Source: an uncultured Rhodospirillaceae bacterium (GTDB taxonomy: Bacteria > Pseudomonadota > Alphaproteobacteria > Rhodospirillales > Magnetospirillaceae). From it: 64,000 nt of DNA. Below the pieces are notes generated by a model that was given only the letters and a program-made list of their open reading frames with translations, made no database searches and was not told the DNA's origin. How positions within the stretch are numbered: the first letter of the stretch is position 1; the number at the start of each line of letters is the position of its first letter. The stretch covers positions 1-64,000 of the forward strand of contig CALABS010000010.1 in assembly GCA_937887565.1 (NCBI GenBank), in the 5' to 3' direction. The position numbers and the translations under genes are program-made. Below, one piece after another: positions 50,429-60,500 of this stretch.

Positions 50429-51364
50429 ATGCTCATACGCCAACGCCCGGACATCCGCGAGTCCGAGGTGACCGATGAACGCCTGTACCTGGACCGGCGC
50501 CGCTTCCTCGCGCTCGGCGCGGCGGGGGCGGCGGCATCGCTGTTTCCGGTCGGCCGCGCCGGGGCGGTACCGGTGGCGGGGTATGTGGAAGGCGCGGTGG
50601 CCATCGACGAGAAGCCGACCCCCTTCGAGGCGGTCACCACCTACAACAATTACTACGAGTTCGGGACCTCCAAGGAGGACCCTGCGCGCAATGCCCCCGG
50701 CCGGTTGAAGACCTCGCCCTGGTCGGTGGCGGTGTCCGGCGCCTGCGCGCGGCCGGGAACCGTCGGGGTCGAGGACCTGATCCGGCCGCATCGGCTGGAG
50801 GAGCGCATCTACCGGCTGCGCTGCGTCGAGGGCTGGTCCATGGTCGTCCCGTGGATCGGCGTTCCATTGGGCGAGGTGATCAAGCGGTTCGAGCCCACCG
50901 CCGACGCCAAATACGTCGAGTTCACCACCCTCGCCGATCGCGAGCAGATGCCGGGCGTCCGGGTGCCCGTCCTCGACTGGCCCTATGTGGAGGGGCTGCG
51001 CATGGACGAGGCCATGCATCCGCTGACCATCCTGGCGGTCGGCCTCTACGGCAAGGAACTGCCGGCCCAGAACGGCGCCCCAATCCGCCTGGTGGTGCCG
51101 TGGAAATACGGGTTCAAGTCCATCAAGTCCATCGTCTCGATCCGCTTCGCCGCGAGGCAGCCGGTGTCGTCGTGGACACGGCAGAACCCGCGCGAATACG
51201 GCTTCTATTCCAACGTCAACCCCGAGGTTGACCACCCCCGCTGGAGCCAGGCCAAGGAACGCCGGATCGGCGAGTTCTTCAAGCGCGACACCCTGATGTT
51301 CAACGGCTACGGCGAGCAGGTCGCCCATCTGTACCGGGGAATGGATCTGCGGAAGGATTTCTAG
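50429..51364 (+). CDS. msrP: MsrP (YedY), periplasmic methionine sulfoxide reductase, molybdenum subunit
   Basis: The product is 311 residues with a Tat signal containing [10 protein letters not shown] (twin Arg ~23-25). The mature protein has the conserved [13 protein letters not shown] and the molybdopterin-coordinating Cys132 in [14 protein letters not shown]. The end [17 protein letters not shown] is family-typical. Exported folded, it repairs oxidised methionine in periplasmic proteins. The downstream msrQ overlaps by one base (TAGTG). Confidence 0.95.
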   Translation: MLIRQRPDIRESEVTDERLYLDRRRFLALGAAGAAASLFPVGRAGAVPVAGYVEGAVAIDEKPTPFEAVTTYNNYYEFGTSKEDPARNAPGRLKTSPWSVAVSGACARPGTVGVEDLIRPHRLEERIYRLRCVEGWSMVVPWIGVPLGEVIKRFEPTADAKYVEFTTLADREQMPGVRVPVLDWPYVEGLRMDEAMHPLTILAVGLYGKELPAQNGAPIRLVVPWKYGFKSIKSIVSIRFAARQPVSSWTRQNPREYGFYSNVNPEVDHPRWSQAKERRIGEFFKRDTLMFNGYGEQVAHLYRGMDLRKDF

Positions 51365-51993
51365 TGCGCGACCGCAAGCGAAGGCCGAACCTGCTCAAGC
51401 CCGCCGTCTTCACCCTGTCGCTGCTGCCGCTGGCGTGGCTAGTGTGGCAGGCGCTGTTCGGATACCTGGGCGTCAACCCGGTCGAGACGGTCAACCGCTT
51501 CCTGGGCGACTGGGCGCTGCGGTTCCTGTTGATCGCGCTGGCGGTGACGCCGGTGCGCAAGGTTACGGGATGGACCCGGCTCGGCCGCCTGCGCCGCATG
51601 CTGGGCCTCTACGCCTTCTTCTACGCCAGCCTGCACCTGGCCTCCTATGTGGGGCTCGACCTGTTCTTCGATTGGCAGGCGTTGTGGAAGGACGTCGTCA
51701 AGCGGCGCTATATCACCTTGGGAATGACGGCGTTCGTGTTGCTGATTCCTCTGGCCGTCACCTCCACCAACGCCATGATCCGGCGGCTGGGCGGGCGGCG
51801 CTGGCAGGCGCTGCACCGCGTGGTTTACGTCATCGGGGTGCTGGCGGTGGCCCATTACTGGATGATGGTCAAGGCCGACATTCGCGAACCGGCGGTCTAC
51901 GCCGCCGTCCTTGGGGTGCTGCTGGGATACCGGGTCCTGGCCGCCTGGATGGGGCGGCGGCGATCCGCCGTCCTCGGCTCCACGGGGGGCTAG
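51364..51993 (+). CDS. msrQ: MsrQ (YedZ), heme-binding membrane subunit
   Basis: The product is 209 residues starting at GTG 51364, overlapping the msrP stop. Six membrane helices are visible. Likely heme-ligand histidines lie in ASLHLASY, QALHRVVY and AVAHYWMM. It passes electrons from the quinone pool or a flavin to MsrP. A long inverted repeat follows at 52019-52056. Confidence 0.94.
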   Translation: MRDRKRRPNLLKPAVFTLSLLPLAWLVWQALFGYLGVNPVETVNRFLGDWALRFLLIALAVTPVRKVTGWTRLGRLRRMLGLYAFFYASLHLASYVGLDLFFDWQALWKDVVKRRYITLGMTAFVLLIPLAVTSTNAMIRRLGGRRWQALHRVVYVIGVLAVAHYWMMVKADIREPAVYAAVLGVLLGYRVLAAWMGRRRSAVLGSTGG

Positions 51994-52018
51994 AGCACTG
52001 ACTTTGTGGGCCGATTCA

Positions 52019-52056
52019 CCAGGCCGACGGTTCAGGGGCCTGAGCCGTCGGCCTGG
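52019..52056. terminator. Long inverted repeat between convergent genes
   Basis: An 18-bp stem with a single G-T pair (CCAGGCCGACGGTTCAGG and its partner) sits between msrQ and the lipoprotein gene. It is a likely bidirectional transcript end, although no T run follows. Confidence 0.55.
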
Positions 52057-52065
52057 ATCGGACCA

Positions 52066-52284
52066 CTAGCGGTTTTCGGGGGCCGGCTCGGCCGGTTCGG
52101 CGGGCTGCTGGCCGGCCGCCGGGTTCTCGTCGCCGGGAGTGGCGGGAGGAGCGGGAATGGCGCGTTCCTCCTGGGCCGGCGGCGCCGGCACCGGTTCCTG
52201 GGCTTGTTCCTGGGCCCCCTCGTCGCAGGCGGACAGGCCCAGCGCCAGGCCGAGGGCCGAGACCGCCAGAACTCGCTTCAGCAT
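52066..52284 (-). CDS. Small Pro/Glu/Ala-rich lipoprotein
   Basis: The product is 72 residues from ATG 52284 after a TGGAGGA site. A lipoprotein signal peptide ends in LSAC (Cys20). The mature part is low-complexity, rich in Pro, Ala, Glu and Gln, with no fold visible. It is probably anchored in the outer membrane as a flexible or spacer peptide. Its function is unknown. Confidence 0.65.
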   Translation of the reverse strand: MLKRVLAVSALGLALGLSACDEGAQEQAQEPVPAPPAQEERAIPAPPATPGDENPAAGQQPAEPAEPAPENR

Positions 52285-52389
52285 GTCGTCCTCCAGTCTG
52301 GGGAAACGTGTGCACTGCAAGCGAGAACGTCGCTTCCCGGCGATGGTTCCCGGTTCCTCCCGGCGCGCCGGCGGGCCATAATGGGGAGC

Positions 52390-52881
52390 ATGAGCATCCT
52401 TTGGCGCCTGTTCCTGTCCGCGGCGGTGCTGGTGGCCTTGGCCGCCGGCCCGCGAGAGGTGTCGGCGCAGGCCCGCAAGAAGGCCCCGCGCTGCCTGACC
52501 GCCGCCGACGTGAAGACCGAGCAACTGGTGCGCCATGGCATCTTCCTGCGCGAGGCCGGTAACCGCTGCGACGAGTGGGTGGCGGGCACGCGCCAGAAGT
52601 GGCTGGATTTCGATGGCCGCTTCGGGACGCGCCTGAAAGCCCAGACCGACCGGCGGATCCGGATGTTCCAGCGGGCATTCAGGGACGACGCCGTCAAGGT
52701 GATGACCTATTTCGACGGCCGGCTGGTCACCTATTACCGCCACTATCCCCTGTCCGAGGTCTATTGCCGCGACGTGGACGACCTCCTGACCGAGGTGAAC
52801 AGGCGCGGCTGGGGCGGCTTCACCAAGCAGGCAGAGGTAATCCAGAACGAGGTTCATCTGGACTACAAGGTCTGCCAGTGA
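52390..52881 (+). CDS. Exported protein of unknown function with conserved-looking cysteines
   Basis: The product is 163 residues from ATG 52390 (GGGGAG just upstream; ATG 52381 is an alternative). A Sec signal peptide ends near VSAQA. The mature protein is basic and has Cys at positions that could pair, in PRCLTAADV, GNRCDEW, VYCRDVDD and the terminal YKVCQ. I do not recognise a family. A perfect 15-bp hairpin follows, separating it from the phasin gene. Confidence 0.6.
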   Translation: MSILWRLFLSAAVLVALAAGPREVSAQARKKAPRCLTAADVKTEQLVRHGIFLREAGNRCDEWVAGTRQKWLDFDGRFGTRLKAQTDRRIRMFQRAFRDDAVKVMTYFDGRLVTYYRHYPLSEVYCRDVDDLLTEVNRRGWGGFTKQAEVIQNEVHLDYKVCQ

Positions 52882-52884
52882 CGG

Positions 52885-52918
52885 CCCTCCTTCCCGTCCG
52901 GACGGACGGGAAGGAGGG
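52885..52918. terminator. Bidirectional hairpin
   Basis: A perfect 15-bp stem (CCCTCCTTCCCGTCC and its complement) with a 4-base loop fills the 42-bp gap between the two convergent genes. Confidence 0.65.
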
Positions 52919-52923
52919 GAGTC

Positions 52924-53454
52924 TCACTGGCGGCGTTCCGAACCTTGGCGCTGCTGGCCCAGGGGGCCGAGCGCATCGGTGGCGACGTTGCTGGAAATCT
53001 CCAGCAGCCGCGCGCTTTCCTGCAACAGCGTGTCCATTCCCTCGCGCACCAGGTCCTGCTGAACCTGCACCATGTCCTCGATGGACCGGCACGACATCAG
53101 GTCGTTGGCGGCCCTGATCTGCATGCGAAGCGAGGTCTGCGAGAACTGCATGACTTCCCACCCGACGTCCTGCATTCCCCGGGCAAGCCGCGCGCCGGTC
53201 TGCAGGATCGCGTCCATGTCGCCGTCTGCCGCCAATTCCCGGTATGCGCGCGCCGAGTTTCCCAGCAGACCACGGATGCGGTCGGCCTGATCGGCGCCGA
53301 TGTCGGCGGCGTCACGGACGGCATCCGATGCCGTCTCGACACCGGCCCGGGCCGTCCGCTCGCCCGCGCGGCGGGCGGCATCGGCGGTATGTCCGGCCTC
53401 TTCTCCCGCGTCGGCGCGCTCGGGGGTGTCCTTGTCGTCCTTCCTGCTCGCCAT
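52924..53454 (-). CDS. Phasin-family protein
   Basis: The product is 176 residues from ATG 53454. The N-terminal third is highly charged and disordered-looking, rich in Ala, Asp, Arg and Glu. The C-terminal ~90 residues are helical with FSQTSLRMQIRAANDLMSC and EDMVQVQQDLVREGMDTLL, the phasin pattern. Phasins coat polyhydroxyalkanoate granules in the cytoplasm. No pha synthesis genes are in the window, so granule association is inferred from the family. Confidence 0.8.
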   Translation of the reverse strand: MASRKDDKDTPERADAGEEAGHTADAARRAGERTARAGVETASDAVRDAADIGADQADRIRGLLGNSARAYRELAADGDMDAILQTGARLARGMQDVGWEVMQFSQTSLRMQIRAANDLMSCRSIEDMVQVQQDLVREGMDTLLQESARLLEISSNVATDALGPLGQQRQGSERRQ

Positions 53455-53651
53455 CTCCGGTCCCTTCCTGATTGCCCCTGGGCGTCCCACGGTCGCGTCG
53501 ATCGGTCGCGAGGCGACCGCGACGGCCTCATCCTATCCGCCGTGGCCGTTCGGGTCTTTATGCGAGACGGGAGAGATGGCGGGACAATGGAGGCATCGCC
53601 TCGGTCGAGGCCTATCCCGGAAGTGAGGGTGGCGAGGCGCTCTCGCCGGAA

Positions 53652-53688
53652 AACACGACGCCCCGGCATCCGAGGGGATGCCGGGGCG
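53652..53688 (-). terminator. Terminator after the small two-helix membrane protein
   Basis: A perfect 13-bp stem (CGCCCCGGCATCC/GGATGCCGGGGCG) with a 4-base loop is followed on the minus strand by TCGTGTTTTC, a T-rich tail. It lies 25 bp past the gene's stop. Confidence 0.8.
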
Positions 53689-53713
53689 CCGAATGCCGAA
53701 CGCGAGGAAGCGC

Positions 53714-53935
53714 TTAGTCTTCCTGAGTGCCGCCGGTGCTGGCGAGATACATGATCACCGCCAGGAACACGGCGGTGAGCAGCAGGCCGAGATAGATCAT
53801 GAAGCCCATCGGGTTGGCCGCAGTCGGGGTGGCGACGCCACCCACAACAGCGCCACCGACCGAGGCGCTGAGATACAGGACGATGACCAGAACACCGGCC
53901 ACGGTCAGGCCGAGAACCTTCGGAAGGACGTTCAT
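53714..53935 (-). CDS. Small two-helix membrane protein of unknown function
   Basis: The product is 73 residues from ATG 53935. The preceding ATG at 53938 is only 3 bases from AAGGAG, so the second is favoured. Two hydrophobic helices (about 5-30 and 43-66) are separated by a Gly/Ala-rich stretch (VGGAVVGGVATPTAANPMG), ending STGGTQED. It is probably an inner-membrane hairpin protein. The clear ribosome binding site and strong terminator show that it is a real, independently expressed gene. I do not recognise a family. Confidence 0.65.
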   Translation of the reverse strand: MNVLPKVLGLTVAGVLVIVLYLSASVGGAVVGGVATPTAANPMGFMIYLGLLLTAVFLAVIMYLASTGGTQED

Positions 53936-54155
53936 CATACGCTCCTTGACATTCCATGCCGGCCCCCCGGGCCGGTCCCCTCGGGGAAAGTCTGTACCAG
54001 ATTTAAGGATAATTCGAAAGGATGAATTCCGGGCAAGTTCTCGTTCGGTCATCACGTACTGCCCCCGGCAGGGGTGCTTCGGTATGATTGAACTCGCCCC
54101 CCGTTGACGAAAGATGGGGCATGAAGGGTTTGCATCATCCCAGGGAGGACGGCCG

Positions 54156-57100
54156 GTGAGCCATGGCCCGAGGATATACAACCTGTTTCCGCTTCTTGTG
54201 GGACCGATAGCCCGGTGGACGGAGGACATTCCCCGCATCCGCCGCATGGGCTTCGACTGGATCTACGTCAATCCGTTCCACTATCCGGGATTCTCGGGCA
54301 GCCTGTACGCCGTCAAGGACTACCGGCGCCTCAATCCCCTGTTCGGCGATGACGAATCCGCGCTGGGGGATTTCCTGCGCGCCGCCGCCGGGGCGGGCGT
54401 CCGGGTCATGATGGATCTGGTGATCAACCACACCGGCAAGGACGCGCTGCTGGTGGACGAGCATCCCGACTGGTACGCCCGCACGCCGGATGGCGCGCTG
54501 AAGTCGCCGGGGGCGGTCGATCCCGACGATCCGGCCAAGGTCACCGAATGGGGCGATCTGGCCGAGCTGGACTACGACGATCCGTCCCTGCACCCGGCCA
54601 TGATCGAACACTGGCGGCGGATGGTGGCCGATTACGCCCGCATGGGCTTCGCCGGCTTCCGCTGCGATGCCGCCTACAAGGTGCCGTCGGCGGTATGGGC
54701 CGGACTCATCGGCGGCGTGCGGGCCGAGTTCCCCAAGACGGTGTTCGCCGCCGAGACCCTGGGCTGCAAGACCGAGGAGATCGCCGCCCTGCACGATGCC
54801 GGCTTCGACCTGCTGTTCAACAGCGCCAAGTGGTGGGACTTCCACGCCCCCTGGCTGCTGGAGCAATACGACCTGCTGCGGTCCATCGCGCCGTCGGTGG
54901 CCTTTCCCGAAAGCCATGACACCGAACGCCTGGCCGCCGAGGGCGAGGGCGACGTCGAGGCGCGCCTGAAGCAGCGGGCGCTGTTCTCCGCCTTCTTCTC
55001 CGCCGGCTGGATGATGCCCGTGGGCTATGAATGGGGCTATCGCGGCAAACTGGACGTGGTGACCACGCGGCCCGGCGACCGCGAGGACACCGGCATCGAC
55101 ATCTCCGCCTTCATCGGCCGGGTCAACGCCGTCAAGGCGGCGGCGCGGGTGCTGAACGAGGAGGGGCCGCAGCACCGGCTGACCGATCCCGGAGCGGCGG
55201 TGGCGGCGTTGCTGCGCCTTACCCCCGATGGCGGCGAGGCGGGGCTGCTGGTGATCAACACCGACCCCGCCCATGCCCATGCCGCCGATCCGGCCCGCAT
55301 GCTGACGGACGCCGGCCAGGACGCCGGGCGGTTCCGGCTGGCGCTGACCACCGCCGGCGCGGGGGGAGACCTGGCGCCCCTGGAGGCGCGCCTGTTTCTG
55401 ACCGAAACCGCTAAGGAGGCCACGATGGGCGAGCAGTCGCAGGCACCGGTTCCCGCCGTCCGCCGTCCGGGGGGCGTGGGGGCGCTGCCGGACGTGCATT
55501 CCCCGGGCATCCTGATCCTGGACGTGCGGCCGGTGGTGGATTGCGGACGCTATCCGGTCAAGCGCGAGGCGGGCGACGTGCTGGAGGTCACCGCCGACAT
55601 CCTCAAGGACGGTCACGACAAGGTGGCGGCGCGGGTGCTGTGGCGGCGGCGGGGCGAGCCATCCTGGCATGGCGCGCCCATGCAATTCCAGGACAACGAC
55701 CGCTGGATCGGGCGGGTGCCCCTGGAACGGAACGCCCGCTACCAATACACCATCGAGGCCTGGCCCGACGCCTACGAGACCTGGCGCGACGACGTGTCCA
55801 AGAAGCGCAAGGCCGGCCAGGCGGTGGCGGTGGAGATCGTCGAGGGCCGCAACTTGCTGGAGGCCGCGCTGCCACGGGTCGAGGGGGCCGACCGCGACCG
55901 CCTGGCACGGGTGCTGGCCGATCTCGACGCCGCCGACGGCGACGACGACAAGGCCGACCTGATGGCCTCGACGCTGGTCCGCGCCGTCATGGCCCGCTGG
56001 CCCGACCGTGCCCACGCCGTCCGCCACGACGCCGTCTACGAGGCGGTGGCCGACCGCGTCGAGGCCCGCTTCGCCGCCTGGTACGGCATGATGGCGCGCA
56101 GCCAGGGCACCGAGCCGGGCAGGTCGGCCGGCTTTCGCGACGCCGAGCGACGCCTGCCCGAGATCGCCCGCATGGGCTTCGACGTCGTCTATCTCCTGCC
56201 GATCCATCCCATCGGCCGCGTCCACCGCAAGGGTCCCGACAACACCCTGGTGGCCGGTCCCGACGATCCCGGCAGTCCCTATGCCATCGGCTCGGACGAG
56301 GGCGGCCACACCGCCATCCATCCCGACCTCGGAACGCTCGACGACTTCCGCCGCTTCGTCGCCGAGGTCAAGCGCCACGGCATGGAGGTGGCGCTGGATT
56401 TCGCCATCCAATGCGCCCCCGACCACCCGTGGATCAAGCAGCATCCCGACCGGTTCGTGTGGCGGCCGGACGGCACCATCAAATACGCCGAGAACCCGCC
56501 CAAGAAGTACCAGGACATCGTCAACCTGGACTTCCACGGCGCCGGCGCCCAGGGCCTGTGGCGGGACCTGCTGGACGTGGTGCTGTTCTGGGTGCGGGAG
56601 GGGGTGCGGATCTTCCGGGTCGACAATCCCCACACCAAGCCCATTCCATTCTGGGAATGGCTGATCGGCGAGGTCCAGGAGCAATACCCGGACGTGATCT
56701 TCCTGGCCGAGGCCTTCACCCGCCCCAAGCTGATGCGGGCCCTGGCCAAGGCCGGCTTCACCCAGTCCTACACCTATTTCACCTGGCGCAACTTCAAGCA
56801 GGAGATCGCCGACTACCTGGACGAGCTGGCCCGGGGCGAGGCCCGCGACTACATGCGGCCCAATTTCTGGCCCTCCACGCCGGACATCCTGCCGCCGTTC
56901 CTGCAGACCGGCGGCCGGCCCGCGTTCCGCATCCGGCTGGTGCTGGCGGCGACGCTGTCGAGCGTCTACGGGCTCTACAATTCCTACGAGTTGTGCGAGA
57001 ACGCCGCCGTGCCGGGCAAGGAGGAATACCTGCATTCCGAGAAATACCAGCACAAGGTCTGGGACTGGAACCGGCCCGGCAACATCAAGGACGAGATCGC

Positions 57101-57464
57101 CCGCGTCAACGCCATCCGCCGCGACAACCCGGCCCTGCACGAGTTCGAGAACCTGCGCTTCCATCCCAGCGACGACGAATCGGTGCTGTTCTACGGCAAG
57201 ACCACGCTCGACCGCTCGAACATGATCTTCGTGGCGGTGACCCTCGATCCCTTCGACACCCGCGAGACCGTGCTGCACTTCCCGCTCGACGTCATGGGCG
57301 TCCCCGAGGGCGAGACCTTCGAGGTCGAGGAGCTGCTGACCGGCGCCCGCCATCTGTGGCGCGGTTCCCGGCACAAGGTGCGCCTGGACCCCGCCGTCAA
57401 CCCGGCCGCCATCTACCGCGTCACCGTGTGGACCAGCGTCGATTACCGCGAGCCGTGTTTCTGA
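54156..57464 (+). CDS. glgE: GlgE maltosyltransferase fused to an N-terminal GH13 domain
   Basis: The product is 1102 residues from GTG 54156 after AGGGAGGA. Residues ~5-420 form a complete GH13 (alpha-amylase-type) domain with FRCDAAYK (Asp171), FAAETLGC (Glu200) and PESHDTER (Asp255). Residues 424-1102 are a full-length GlgE, with HPIGRVHRKGPDNTL, nucleophile Asp823 in IFRVDNPHTKP, and acid Glu852 in FLAEAFTRPKLM. The last-domain feature is YNSYELCEN. GlgE extends alpha-1,4-glucans using maltose-1-phosphate. Normal GlgE is about 670-700 residues, so the first domain is extra. An in-frame consensus ribosome binding site lies at the junction. Confidence 0.92.
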   Translation: MSHGPRIYNLFPLLVGPIARWTEDIPRIRRMGFDWIYVNPFHYPGFSGSLYAVKDYRRLNPLFGDDESALGDFLRAAAGAGVRVMMDLVINHTGKDALLVDEHPDWYARTPDGALKSPGAVDPDDPAKVTEWGDLAELDYDDPSLHPAMIEHWRRMVADYARMGFAGFRCDAAYKVPSAVWAGLIGGVRAEFPKTVFAAETLGCKTEEIAALHDAGFDLLFNSAKWWDFHAPWLLEQYDLLRSIAPSVAFPESHDTERLAAEGEGDVEARLKQRALFSAFFSAGWMMPVGYEWGYRGKLDVVTTRPGDREDTGIDISAFIGRVNAVKAAARVLNEEGPQHRLTDPGAAVAALLRLTPDGGEAGLLVINTDPAHAHAADPARMLTDAGQDAGRFRLALTTAGAGGDLAPLEARLFLTETAKEATMGEQSQAPVPAVRRPGGVGALPDVHSPGILILDVRPVVDCGRYPVKREAGDVLEVTADILKDGHDKVAARVLWRRRGEPSWHGAPMQFQDNDRWIGRVPLERNARYQYTIEAWPDAYETWRDDVSKKRKAGQAVAVEIVEGRNLLEAALPRVEGADRDRLARVLADLDAADGDDDKADLMASTLVRAVMARWPDRAHAVRHDAVYEAVADRVEARFAAWYGMMARSQGTEPGRSAGFRDAERRLPEIARMGFDVVYLLPIHPIGRVHRKGPDNTLVAGPDDPGSPYAIGSDEGGHTAIHPDLGTLDDFRRFVAEVKRHGMEVALDFAIQCAPDHPWIKQHPDRFVWRPDGTIKYAENPPKKYQDIVNLDFHGAGAQGLWRDLLDVVLFWVREGVRIFRVDNPHTKPIPFWEWLIGEVQEQYPDVIFLAEAFTRPKLMRALAKAGFTQSYTYFTWRNFKQEIADYLDELARGEARDYMRPNFWPSTPDILPPFLQTGGRPAFRIRLVLAATLSSVYGLYNSYELCENAAVPGKEEYLHSEKYQHKVWDWNRPGNIKDEIARVNAIRRDNPALHEFENLRFHPSDDESVLFYGKTTLDRSNMIFVAVTLDPFDTRETVLHFPLDVMGVPEGETFEVEELLTGARHLWRGSRHKVRLDPAVNPAAIYRVTVWTSVDYREPCF
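55413..55427 (+). promoter_or_regulatory. In-frame ribosome binding site and ATG at the GH13-GlgE junction
   Basis: AAGGAGG (55413-55419) stands 5 bases before ATG 55425, exactly where the GlgE part begins. Initiation here would give a 679-residue stand-alone GlgE, the normal family size. It could be a remnant of gene fusion or an active second start. Confidence 0.55.
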
Positions 57465-57474
57465 CGACGACCAT

Positions 57475-57570
57475 GCCCCCACCCCGGCCCTCCCCCGGCT
57501 TGGCCGGGGGAGGGTGACTGGCCGCTCTGCCTTCCCCGCGCGCGGCGTGGGGGAGGGCGGGGGTGGGGGC
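57475..57570. repeat. Nested inverted repeat between glgE and treS
   Basis: A 22-base outer inverted repeat with one mismatch (57475-57496 and 57549-57570) surrounds a perfect 12-bp hairpin (CCCTCCCCCGGC/GCCGGGGGAGGG, 57488-57514). The outer and inner structures share bases and are mutually exclusive. It ends about 20 bp before the treS start. Confidence 0.6.
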
Positions 57571-57589
57571 AACAGGAGGAACGATTGCC

Positions 57590-60500
57590 ATGGATCCGCT
57601 CTGGTTCAAGGACGCCATCTTCTACCAGCTCCACATCAAGGCCTTCTTCGATTCCGACAACGACGGCATCGGCGATTTCCGGGGGCTGACGCAGAAGCTG
57701 GACTATGTCCAGAACCTGGGCGTCGACACGTTGTGGCTGCTGCCCTTCTATCCGTCGCCGCTCAGGGATGACGGCTACGACATCTCGGACTACCGCAACA
57801 TCAATCCGGCCTACGGCTCGCTCAAGGAGTTCCGGACCTTCGTGCGCGAGGCGCATGCGCGCGGCCTCAAGGTGGTCACCGAGCTGGTCATCAACCACAC
57901 CTCCGACCAGCATCCGTGGTTCCAGCGGGCGCGGCGGGCGCGGGCGGGAAGCGCGGCGCGGAACTTCTACGTGTGGTCCGACGACGACCAGAGGTACCAG
58001 GGCACGCGGATCATCTTCACCGACACCGAACGCTCCAACTGGGCCTGGGACGACGAGGCCAAGGCCTTCTACTGGCATCGCTTCTTCTCGCACCAGCCCG
58101 ACCTCAACTTCGACAATCCCCGGGTCGTGCGCGAGGTCGTCTCGGTCATGCGCCACTGGCTGGACATGGGCGTCGACGGCATGCGGCTGGACGCGGTGCC
58201 CTATTTGTGCGAGCGGGAAGGAACCAACAACGAGAACCTGCCCCAGACCCATGCCATCCTCAGGGAGCTGCGCGCGGCGCTGGACCACAGCCATCCGGGG
58301 CGCATCTTCCTGGCCGAGGCCAACCAGTGGCCCGAGGACGTGCTGCCCTATTTCGGCGACGGCGACGAATGCCACATGGCCTTCCACTTCCCGCTGATGC
58401 CGCGCATGTACATGGCCATCGCCCGCGAGGACCGGCACCCGATCACCGACATCATGCGCCAGACGCCGGACATCCCCGGCAACTGCCAGTGGGCCGTCTT
58501 CCTGCGCAACCACGACGAACTGACGCTGGAGATGGTCACCGACCGCGAGCGCGACTATCTGTGGAACACCTATGCGTCGGATCGCCGCGCCCGCATCAAC
58601 TTGGGCATCCGCCGCCGGCTGGCGCCGTTGATGGACAACGACCGCCGCAAGATCGAGCTGCTGAACTCGCTGCTGTTTTCCATGCCCGGCACGCCCATCG
58701 TCTATTACGGCGACGAGATTGGCATGGGCGACAACATCTATCTCGGCGACCGCAACGGGGTGCGCACCCCCATGCAGTGGAACGAGGACCGCAACGGCGG
58801 CTTCTCGCGCGCCGACCCCGCCGGCCTGTACCTGCCGCCGATCATGGACCCGGTCTACGGCTACGAGGCGGTCAACGTCGAGGCGCAGCTGCGCTCGCCG
58901 TCGTCGCTGCTCAACTGGATGAAGCGCATCATCGACGTGCGCAAGGCCCGCAAGGCGTTCGGGCGCGGCTCGCTCAGGTTCCTCTATCCGGCCAACCGCA
59001 AGGTGCTGGCCTATCTGCGCGAGCACGAGGACGAGACGGTGCTGTGCGTGGTCAACCTGTCTCGTTCGGCCCAGGGGGCCGAGCTGGACCTGTCCGCCTT
59101 CCGGGGCCACGTGCCGGTCGAGCTGACCGGCCAGAGCGCCTTTCCGCCCATCGGCGAGCTGCCCTATTTCCTGACCCTGCCGGGCTATGGGTTCTACTGG
59201 TTCCTGCTGTCGGCCGAGACCGAGGCGCCGGCCTGGCATGTGGCCGCGCCGGAAACCCTTGACGAATTCATCCCCATCGTGATCCGCCAGCCCGGCTTCG
59301 CCGACGTCACCGGCGGTGCCGGCCGCCGGACCCTGGAGATCGAGGTGCTGCCGGCCTATCTGCAACTGCGCCGCTGGTTCGCCGACAAGGACGTGGGCCT
59401 TGCCTCGGCGGAACTGCTGCGATTCTCGGAACTGGCCACCAGCCGCGGACGCTGGCTGCTGTCCCTGGTCGCCGCGCGCCGCGCCGACGGCGGCATGAGC
59501 ACCTATTTCCTGCCGCTGTCGATGAGCTGGGGCGAGGACATGCCGGGGCCGTCCGGGCTGGTTCTCAGCCGCCTGCGCCGGGGCTCGCAGGTGGGCGCGC
59601 TGGCCGACGCCTATTGCGACGACGGCTTCCTGCTGGCGCTGATCGAGATGATCCGCGAGGGGTCGGTGCTGCGCGGGGCGGAAGGCGGCGTCGCCGGCCG
59701 CGCGACGCGGGCGCTGGATGCCGTGGAGCTTCCGGACCCGCCCGAATTGCGGCGGATGGGGGGCGAGCAATCCAATTCCTCGGCCGTCATCGCCGACACC
59801 GTCGTCCTCAAGCTGTTCCGCCGCCCGCACGAAGGCGTCAACGCCGAGGTGGAGATGGGCCTCTATCTCACCGAGACCTCGCATTTCGCCAACACTCCGC
59901 CGCTGCTGGGCTGGATCGAGACCCAGGACGACGCCGGCCGCCATGCCGTTCTCGCCGTGCTGCACGGATTCGTGCGCAACCAGGGCGACGCCTGGGAATG
60001 GACCCTGGCCCAGCTCGCCCGCTTCCTGGACGAGGCCAGCCTGCTGCCGGCCGAGGAGCTGGCCTCGCGCGTCGAGCAGGGGATGCTCGACGATTTCCTG
60101 GCCTTCGTCCGGGTGCTCGGCCAGCGCACGGCCGAGATGCACAGGGCCCTGGCGGCGCCCTCCGAGGACCCCGACTTCCAGCCCCAGGCCGTCACCCGGC
60201 CGGATCTGGACCGCTGGCGCGAGCGGGCGCTGGACGAGGCCCGGCAGGCGGTCGAGGCCTGTCGCGCCAGCGACCTGCCCGAGGCGGCATGGCTGGTGGC
60301 CAACGCCGACCGCCTGTTCGACGAGGTGACCGCCCGGGTTCCGGTCGAACCCGTCGGAATTTTGACCCGCATCCATGGCGACTATCACCTCGGGCAGGTG
60401 CTGGTGGCCATGAACGACGCCTTCGTCATCGACTTCGAGGGCGAGCCCAAGCGCGCCGTGGAGGCCCGGCGCGCCAAGGATTCGCCGCTCCGCGACGTGG

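Noticed and set aside
53714..53935. A magnetosome membrane peptide
   Set aside because: The size and Gly-rich helix recall such proteins and the organism may be magnetotactic, but I cannot match it to a specific Mam or Mms protein, and no magnetosome genes adjoin it.
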